Positions 1-3,532 of a stretch of 8,179 nt of DNA are shown here, one piece after another. The stretch's first letter is position 1, and each line of letters starts with the position of its first letter. The notes under the pieces are model-generated. The model worked only from the letters and a program-made list of their open reading frames with translations, made no database searches and was not told the DNA's origin. The DNA comes from a bacterium. Lineage in GTDB: Bacteria; Patescibacteriota; Microgenomatia; UBA1400; RBG-16-45-19. The stretch is taken from assembly GCA_003247275.1 (NCBI GenBank), contig QKAA01000026.1, positions 1-8,179 on the forward strand. Direction: 5' to 3'. Both the position numbers and the translations under genes were made by a program.

Positions 1-87
1 GAAGTTGTAAAGAAAAGCGTTTTGTCTGATCCCGATGAGCGAAAAGTGTATTGTCAGAAATTGAAGCAGTATTTGGAAAAGGTTTAA
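1..87 (+). CDS. C-terminal fragment of an unidentified protein
   Basis: An open frame runs from the window edge to a TAA at 85-87, giving 28 residues that end in KLKQYLEKV. The tail is charged and looks helical (several Lys and Glu, one Cys). It is too short to assign to a family. It is kept as a gene because it reads cleanly to a stop that overlaps the stop of the convergent patatin-like gene (84-86) in a tail-to-tail arrangement, which is repeated at the glmS/smpB junction in this window. The alternative is a chance open frame, since 28 codons are not significant alone. Confidence 0.5.
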   Translation, partial: EVVKKSVLSDPDERKVYCQKLKQYLEKV

Positions 88-890
88 TCAAATAACAGTT
101 TTTTGATTTGGTCGATGTGTTGTTCGGCGATTTCGATGCCGGGATTAAAGGCATCACGTTTACCAAAAAAGGAGGTGAAAGGGTCGGTGTATTCGCCGTG
201 TTCATCAATGTTGGGATAAAGAACCAAATCAGCATCTTGTTGGGCGTAATTAGCCAAGTGATAAAGCATCACCTGTGAAGTTTTAAAGGCGGTATTTAGA
301 GTGTTAGTGGTGGCGTGGGCCATGGGGAACTGATTTTTTTGAAGATTAATGGCGATGACTACTTCTGCTCCCATTTGTTTAACGGTTTTTACTGGGATGG
401 GAACAGCCGTGGCCCCATCAATTAGGAGTTTATCACCCCATTCAACTGGACGGAGAAAAAAGGGAACGGAAATAGCTGCGCGCATGGCGTGACTTAATTG
501 GCCTTTATTTAATTCCACCACTTGGCCAGTAATAATGTCAGTGGCTAGAGCGATGAAAGGGATCGAACAATCCTCAATGTTGTATTCGCCAAAATAGGTA
601 TCTAAGATGTTTTGAATTTTTTCACCTTTAAATAAGCCTTCTCGTGGTCGAGGATCAGAAAAAGCGTAAAGAAGTTTTTTGTGATTCATGTTTTCGCGAA
701 AGATTTTTTCAACCGCATCAATGTCGTTTAAAGCAGCAAAAGCCCCACCAACTAATGAACCGGCACTGGAGCCGGCAATATAGTCGATGGAAATTCCGTG
801 TTTAAGCAGAGTTTTGATAACACCAATGTGAGCAGGGGCGCGCCAGCCACCTGATCCTAATGCAAGTCCTAGTTTTTTTTGTTTTGTCAT
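84..890 (-). CDS. Patatin-like phospholipase, RssA/YchK type
   Basis: This 268-residue protein is a patatin-family serine acyl hydrolase, expected to cleave acyl esters of phospholipids with a Ser-Asp dyad. Visible landmarks are an N-terminal glycine-rich oxyanion-hole segment (residues 10-21, LGSGGWRAPAH), the nucleophile elbow GSSAG with the likely catalytic Ser42, the RAAISVPFFLRPV stretch (137-149) typical of bacterial members, and the catalytic Asp158 in a DGA motif followed by a conserved Pro. There is no signal peptide or membrane helix, so it is probably cytoplasmic or peripheral. The length fits the stand-alone RssA-like group. One oddity is that the usual Arg-Gly of the oxyanion loop reads Arg-Ala (17-18). 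No strong ribosome binding site is seen before the ATG. The substrate is unknown; in this family it is rarely predictable from sequence. Confidence 0.9.
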   Translation of the reverse strand: MTKQKKLGLALGSGGWRAPAHIGVIKTLLKHGISIDYIAGSSAGSLVGGAFAALNDIDAVEKIFRENMNHKKLLYAFSDPRPREGLFKGEKIQNILDTYFGEYNIEDCSIPFIALATDIITGQVVELNKGQLSHAMRAAISVPFFLRPVEWGDKLLIDGATAVPIPVKTVKQMGAEVVIAINLQKNQFPMAHATTNTLNTAFKTSQVMLYHLANYAQQDADLVLYPNIDEHGEYTDPFTSFFGKRDAFNPGIEIAEQHIDQIKKLLFD

Positions 891-943
891 TTTTTACGGT
901 TATATTGCTATCTTTATATATTTGTTTGTTTGTTGAAATTATC

Positions 944-1007
944 GTACCAGTGATTGGTACAGATATAAATAAACATGTTTTTTCTATTGGAAACAATCTG
1001 TGTTTCC
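944..1007. repeat. Two short hairpins in the spacer upstream of the patatin-like gene
   Basis: The 138-base spacer 891-1028 has no credible gene but holds two perfect inverted repeats: GTACCA/TGGTAC (944-949 with 955-960, 5-base loop) and GGAAACA/TGTTTCC (989-995 with 1001-1007, 5-base loop). Neither is followed by a clear U-run on the minus strand, so they are not textbook terminators. They could be weak terminator or processing hairpins for the 1029-1619 gene pair, or an operator for the patatin-like gene. Confidence 0.4.
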
Positions 1008-1028
1008 CTAATCGCTAGGAGTAAAGAT

Positions 1029-1385
1029 TTATTTTTTTCTTACTAAATAACTCATTCCTATGTCAACTCCTCCATAATCAAACAGCATTTCGATCAGGGA
1101 AGTATCTGTCTTAACTTCACCATCAATACCATTGCGATAAATAACTCTTATTGGATTAACTTTTTCAACTACCGCGATGTGGCTAACAAAACCATTCCAT
1201 ATATGAACAAAACAACCGGGAATAGGAGATGTTATTTCAACACACTGTTTTAAATAATTTTGAATCGATTTTGCTGATAATACATTATCTTGATCTGAAA
1301 TTTCTGCAAGATAAAACGCCGTACCATAACAATCTGAGTGATTGGGTTTTATTTTCGCTGAAGCTAGGCGTTCATTGTCAATCAT
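1029..1385 (-). CDS. Small protein with an NlpC/P60-like Cys-His pattern, function unknown
   Basis: This 118-residue soluble protein has no signal peptide or membrane helix. I do not recognise it with certainty. Residues 17-26 (SDCYGTAFYL) look like the nucleophile helix of NlpC/P60-type papain-fold proteins, with Cys19 at the helix start. A short middle helix is followed by PGCFVHIWNGFVSHIAVVEK (56-75), which resembles the strand pair carrying the catalytic His (His69). Asn85 in YRNGIDG sits where the third polar residue would be. The fold assignment is inference; the pattern could be coincidental. The start lies 15 bases after the stop of the 72-residue gene on the same strand, so the two are probably co-transcribed. 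No clear Shine-Dalgarno is seen, which would fit translational coupling. Confidence 0.75.
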   Translation of the reverse strand: MIDNERLASAKIKPNHSDCYGTAFYLAEISDQDNVLSAKSIQNYLKQCVEITSPIPGCFVHIWNGFVSHIAVVEKVNPIRVIYRNGIDGEVKTDTSLIEMLFDYGGVDIGMSYLVRKK

Positions 1386-1400
1386 AATAAATATTAGTCT

Positions 1401-1619
1401 TTAAGTGTATTTTTTCCAATCAATTTCTCGTCCATGATATTCATAAATAAAATCATCTATCATTAATTCAAAAATCCTAATTCCGTAAGGATAATTTTCC
1501 AGGTATTGTTTTAGCAACATTTTCATTGATGTTGTTGCTTCATAACCCTCACTTTCATAAAGAGCATATGCTTCTTCTAAGATTGAAGGTGGAAATGATT
1601 TGTTTTTCTGTTCCGTCAT
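1401..1619 (-). CDS. Small acidic helical protein, function unknown
   Basis: This 72-residue protein is not recognisable as a known family. It is rich in Glu, Tyr and Lys and looks mainly helical (for example residues 12-24 and 27-42), with a C-terminal region rich in acidic and aromatic residues (ELMIDDFIYEYHGREIDW). There is no membrane segment, signal or Cys. A possible AGGA ribosome binding site (1631-1634) lies 11 bases before the ATG. The gene starts only 21 bases after the serine tRNA gene on the same strand, and no terminator or promoter fits between them, so it is probably read through from the tRNA promoter. It is followed after 15 bases by the 118-residue gene. A two-gene cassette such as toxin-antitoxin or enzyme-inhibitor is possible but not shown. 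Confidence 0.65.
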   Translation of the reverse strand: MTEQKNKSFPPSILEEAYALYESEGYEATTSMKMLLKQYLENYPYGIRIFELMIDDFIYEYHGREIDWKKYT

Positions 1620-1640
1620 AATAATTTAAATCCTATGGTG

Positions 1641-1724
1641 CGGAGAGGGAGGGATTCGAACCCTCGGAACTTTTGGTTCGGCGGTTTAGTAAACCGCTGC
1701 ACTAGGCCACTATGCGACCTCTCC
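1641..1724 (-). tRNA. tRNA-Ser with anticodon ACU (class II)
   Basis: The minus strand folds as a complete 84-base class II tRNA. The acceptor stem is GGAGAGG/CCTCTCC with G73, the serine discriminator. The D-arm is GCATAGTGGCCTAGTGC. The anticodon stem GCGGT/ACCGC carries the loop TTACTAA. A 15-base variable region contains GAAC/GTTC, and the T-arm is GAGGG-TTCGAAT-CCCTC. The anticodon (1688-1690 on the plus strand, AGT) reads ACU, which decodes AGU; the normal bacterial isoacceptor is GCU. All stems are intact, so it does not look like a pseudogene. CCA is not encoded directly after G73 (the genome reads CACCA). It shares the acceptor and D-arm sequence with the neighbouring tRNA-Ser(UGA), which lies 17 bases upstream in the same transcript. 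Confidence 0.92.
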
Positions 1725-1741
1725 AAAAAAGTGAGAATTTG

Positions 1742-1828
1742 CGGAGAGGGCGAGATTCGAACTCGCGATCAGGTAATCCTGATAGAGGTTTTCAAGACCT
1801 CCGCACTAGGCCACTATGCGACCTCTCC
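1742..1828 (-). tRNA. tRNA-Ser (anticodon UGA)
   Basis: This is an 87-base class II tRNA on the minus strand. The acceptor is GGAGAGG/CCTCTCC with G73. The anticodon stem GAGGT/ACCTC has the loop CTTGAAA, giving anticodon UGA for UCN serine codons. An 18-base variable region contains ATCAGG/CCTGAT, and the T-arm is GCGAG-TTCGAAT-CTCGC. CCA is not encoded, so the CCA-adding enzyme is required. It is the promoter-proximal member of the serine tRNA pair. The transcription signal is the TCTTGTATAAT element at 1866-1876, giving a leader of about 30 bases to be removed by RNase P. Confidence 0.96.
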
Positions 1829-1865
1829 GTGTTTCATGATCATTTTATCTCATGTACGAGATCAG

Positions 1866-1878
1866 ATTATACAAGATT
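1866..1878 (-). promoter_or_regulatory. Promoter of the serine tRNA operon
   Basis: The minus strand reads AATCTTGTATAAT, with a perfect TATAAT -10 (1866-1871) about 37 bases upstream of tRNA-Ser(UGA). No clear -35 lies 17 bases upstream. The same 13 bases occur at the glmS promoter (3216-3228, plus strand), which supports function. Confidence 0.65.
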
Positions 1879-1882
1879 TGTG

Positions 1883-1888
1883 TATACT
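1883..1888 (+). promoter_or_regulatory. Probable -10 element of the lipoprotein gene
   Basis: TATACT lies 31 bases before the lipoprotein start codon and is preceded by TTTGTG. It sits 11 bases from the oppositely oriented TATAAT of the tRNA promoter, forming an imperfect dyad (ATTATACA / TGTATACT). No convincing -35 is seen, so the call is tentative. Confidence 0.4.
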
Positions 1889-1908
1889 TATCATATATAC
1901 CAATCAAT

Positions 1909-1912
1909 GGAG
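1909..1912 (+). promoter_or_regulatory. Ribosome binding site deciding the lipoprotein start
   Basis: GGAG stands 7 bases before the ATG at 1920, which begins a perfect lipoprotein signal peptide. This excludes upstream in-frame starts, which would run antisense through the two tRNA genes. Confidence 0.75.
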
Positions 1913-1919
1913 AAAGTTT

Positions 1920-2729
1920 ATGCGACGTACTGCGCTAATACTGCCCGTAGTGTTAGCCGTATTTTTGGGTGGCTGTAGTTTGCCATTTATTGGCTCAAAA
2001 ACAGACAACTCATTGACGGCGGAAGAAAAACAAGCCCAACAGGAAATTTTGGCTAATTGCCCTTATGATGAAGCAATTTGTCAATATATGGCGGCTCAAA
2101 TGGGAGCATACAAACATGGTCTCACTTTAACAACGACTAGCACTTATGATGGAGAAACAGTCACTTCAAAAACAATGATGGATGGATCTGGCAACATCCA
2201 CTCTATCTCAACTACAGGTGAAAAAGAGTCTTCAGAAATGATCCTTCTTAATGGGGCCACTTATATTAAAGATTTGACTGATGGTAGCTGGATGAAGATG
2301 CCGGCTGATCCTGAAAATAATGATTCAGAAAGTTTCTCGGTCAGTAACATGATGGATGAGATGAAAGCTGAATTAGAGTCAGATGAATATAAAATGGTAT
2401 TTACTAAAGTGGGTGAAGAATCGTGTGGAGAAATGGCCCCAACTTTAACTTGTGGAGTCTATACCATGATGGAAGCGGCTGATAGTTCTTATTCCACCAA
2501 AATGTGGATTGATACTAAAGAGCACTTAGCTCGCAAAATGGAAACAAGTATGGGAGATGATTCAACTTCCACAATTTATTACTCGTATGAATCGGTCACG
2601 ATTACTGAACCGTCACCAGTGAAGGAATTTAGTATGCCATCATTTGATACCGGCAGTGGTATGCCTTCTCAGGAAGATATTGAAGGAATGATGGAAAATT
2701 ATCCCAATATGATGGGTGACGATCAATAA
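1920..2729 (+). CDS. Secreted lipoprotein, LolA/LppX-like
   Basis: This 269-residue lipoprotein begins with a type II signal peptide (MRR, then a hydrophobic stretch, then lipobox LGGC with the lipidated Cys19), so the mature protein is anchored on the outer face of a membrane. The mature part has a short linker (20-40) and then alternating strand-like segments: DGSGNIHSI, MILLNGATYIKDLTDGSWMKM, and TKMWIDTKEHLARKMET. This pattern resembles the half-barrel LolA/LppX-type or DUF6612-like lipoproteins that bind lipids; the likeness is inferred, not verified. Four more Cys form two close pairs (47/54 and 169/178), possible disulfides. The protein is rich in Met and acidic residues, and its Met-rich tail (238-269) is probably disordered. 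It has its own promoter and terminator and appears monocistronic. Confidence 0.85.
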   Translation: MRRTALILPVVLAVFLGGCSLPFIGSKTDNSLTAEEKQAQQEILANCPYDEAICQYMAAQMGAYKHGLTLTTTSTYDGETVTSKTMMDGSGNIHSISTTGEKESSEMILLNGATYIKDLTDGSWMKMPADPENNDSESFSVSNMMDEMKAELESDEYKMVFTKVGEESCGEMAPTLTCGVYTMMEAADSSYSTKMWIDTKEHLARKMETSMGDDSTSTIYYSYESVTITEPSPVKEFSMPSFDTGSGMPSQEDIEGMMENYPNMMGDDQ

Positions 2730-2752
2730 GTATTTAATTTGTTATAAACGAG

Positions 2753-2783
2753 AAATCCCGCTCTTTATCAGGCGGGATTTTTT
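2753..2783 (+). terminator. Rho-independent terminator after the lipoprotein gene
   Basis: A perfect 9-bp stem AAATCCCGC/GCGGGATTT (2753-2761 with 2772-2780) with a 10-base loop is followed by six T residues (2778-2783), 23 bases after the lipoprotein stop. The tmRNA gene on the other strand ends at 2785, so the same hairpin probably helps end that transcript as well, though its minus-strand U-tract is weak. Confidence 0.9.
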
Positions 2784-2784
2784 G

Positions 2785-3186
2785 TGGAGATGCCCGGGGG
2801 TGACCCGGGGTCCGTATCAGTTATTTAACACCATCTACAAGTGTAGGTTATCGTTTATTTCCTCACCAACCCGGAGATAACCGCCCGAAATTAGCGAGTG
2901 AGTATCCTCTTTGTTTGGTCAAGCCACGATACAATTTGACTTGATGACAGCATGACTGTGTTCCCACCGTATTGGCTTCATCATGCGAAAGATCAATACG
3001 ATGCCATTTGCTTTAAGCGAAAGCTAAAGCAGCAGGAGCAGGATTTAAGAAGTCGCTTACGCGAGCAACTAAACCACGTGCTGTGTCAACAATAGAATTG
3101 ACATTTATTTTTTTGATTCTTTTACGTTTGAATCAAAACGACTTGCAGATGTTAAAGAACGGGACACGTCGAAACAATGCATCCCC
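2785..3186 (-). ncRNA. ssrA: tmRNA (transfer-messenger RNA)
   Basis: This is a one-piece tmRNA of 402 bases that rescues stalled ribosomes and tags the truncated proteins for proteolysis. The 5' end GGGGATGCATTGTTTCGAC (from 3186) matches the tmRNA signature and pairs with the 3' acceptor strand CATCTCC (2786-2792) with one G-U. A T-arm of CCCGG/CCGGG is present, and CCA is not encoded. PK1 is clear: CGTTT/AAACG plus GATTC/GAATC (3115-3140). Further pseudoknot-compatible pairings are GGC/GCC with ATCGTATT/AATACGGT (2966-3005), GTCAA/TTGAC with TTGT/ACAA, and GGATA/TATCT with CTCAC/GTGAG. The tag frame probably resumes at AAT (3097-3099), after ATGTC, and ends at TAA (3013-3015). It has 28 codons, begins NSIVDTARG and ends NPAPAALAFA. 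The partner gene smpB lies at 5269-5763. Confidence 0.95.
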
Positions 3187-3194
3187 ATACCTGT

Positions 3195-3207
3195 ATTATA
3201 TCAAGAT
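3195..3207 (-). promoter_or_regulatory. Promoter of tmRNA (extended -10)
   Basis: The minus strand reads ATCTTGATATAAT, containing an extended -10 (TGA then TATAAT). It ends 8 bases before the mature tmRNA 5' end at 3186, so little or no leader needs trimming. Any -35 would fall over the glmS -10 on the opposite strand. The smpB gene has almost the same element. Confidence 0.75.
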
Positions 3208-3215
3208 GAAGCAAG

Positions 3216-3228
3216 AATCTTGTATAAT
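3216..3228 (+). promoter_or_regulatory. Promoter of the glmS ribozyme-glmS transcript
   Basis: AATCTTGTATAAT on the plus strand has a perfect TATAAT (3223-3228) about 66 bases before the predicted ribozyme cleavage site. The 13 bases are identical to the serine tRNA promoter. It forms a near-symmetric pair with the tmRNA promoter on the opposite strand (3195-3207), so the two may compete for RNA polymerase. Confidence 0.65.
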
Positions 3229-3293
3229 TTAGCTATTATTAATTTGTTTTTGGGAGCATTAGTTTACATCTTTTTGTTTTTAGTTATTAGTTA

Positions 3294-3423
3294 AGCGTGT
3301 GGCTTTTTGACAAAGGAGTCAAAAAGAAACGAGGAAGTAGGGCCCACTTGTTGGTGAGGCAATCGGACCTTCTGTTATCAATAAGAAGAGTATCTGCGGA
3401 GACCTACCGGCGTTTGAACGTCG
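3294..3423 (+). ncRNA. Probable glmS ribozyme (divergent form)
   Basis: The leader in front of glmS carries the ordered landmarks of the glmS self-cleaving ribozyme, which is activated by glucosamine-6-phosphate and down-regulates the mRNA. In order: AAGCG (predicted cleavage between A3294 and G3295); a perfect 9-bp hairpin CTTTTTGAC/GTCAAAAAG (3303-3326, P1 position); ACGAGG (3329-3334, matching the conserved GACGAGG); GTAGG (3337-3341) pairing with CCTAC (3403-3407) as P2; AATCGGA (3361-3367, matching TATCGA); and TATCTGCGGAGACCTACCGG (3391-3410), closely resembling the conserved TTCGGCGGATGCCTCCCGG type. CGTG (3296-3299) can pair with TGCG (3395-3398), as the pseudoknot requires. Two extra hairpins (3342-3360, 3369-3388) and a minimal P3 hairpin (3408-3423) are unusual. 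The assignment is from remembered consensus and context, not a covariance search. Confidence 0.75.
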
Positions 3424-3521
3424 TCAAGTAATTGTTAAAGCTTTTATAGTGTACAGAGCGATTACTATTTCAAAAAAACGATTCCATTTTTTATCGTATG
3501 ACTTTCCAAAAACACCTATTT
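3424..3521 (+). other. Leader between ribozyme and glmS ribosome binding site
   Basis: About 100 AT-rich bases with no gene. An open frame through the region continues into glmS but has no supported start of its own. I see only a small AAAGCTTT palindrome (3437-3444). It would be the part of the mRNA left with a 5'-hydroxyl end after ribozyme cleavage. Confidence 0.4.
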
Positions 3522-3526
3522 GGAGG
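3522..3526 (+). promoter_or_regulatory. Ribosome binding site of glmS
   Basis: GGAGG is 6 bases before the ATG at 3533. It fixes the start so that Cys is residue 2, as the enzyme requires, and rules out upstream in-frame starts. Confidence 0.9.
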
Positions 3527-3532
3527 TTTTTT

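Noticed and set aside
802..996. A 64-codon minus-strand open frame overlapping the start of the patatin-like gene
   Set aside because: It is a shadow in another frame of the patatin start. It would be of interest only if a frameshift were suspected, and the patatin frame is intact.
1636..1640. An encoded CCA at the 3' end of tRNA-Ser(ACU)
   Set aside because: The bases after discriminator G73 read CACCA, so CCA is two positions too far downstream; it is probably coincidence.
1029..1640. An integrative element with attachment sites at the tRNA
   Set aside because: No integrase gene and no repeat of the tRNA 3' end were found within the window.
1635..1919. An upstream in-frame extension of the lipoprotein gene and another plus-strand open frame through the same region
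   Set aside because: They run antisense through the two tRNA genes. The lipobox signal peptide and GGAG place the real start at 1920.
3449..3532. A longer glmS start upstream of 3533
   Set aside because: The enzyme needs Cys as residue 2 (MCGIVG), and GGAGG sits 6 bases before the ATG at 3533.
3240..3532. T-box or other aminoacyl-tRNA-sensing leader
   Set aside because: No T-box sequence or specifier stem is seen, the downstream gene is glmS, and the landmarks fit the glmS ribozyme better.
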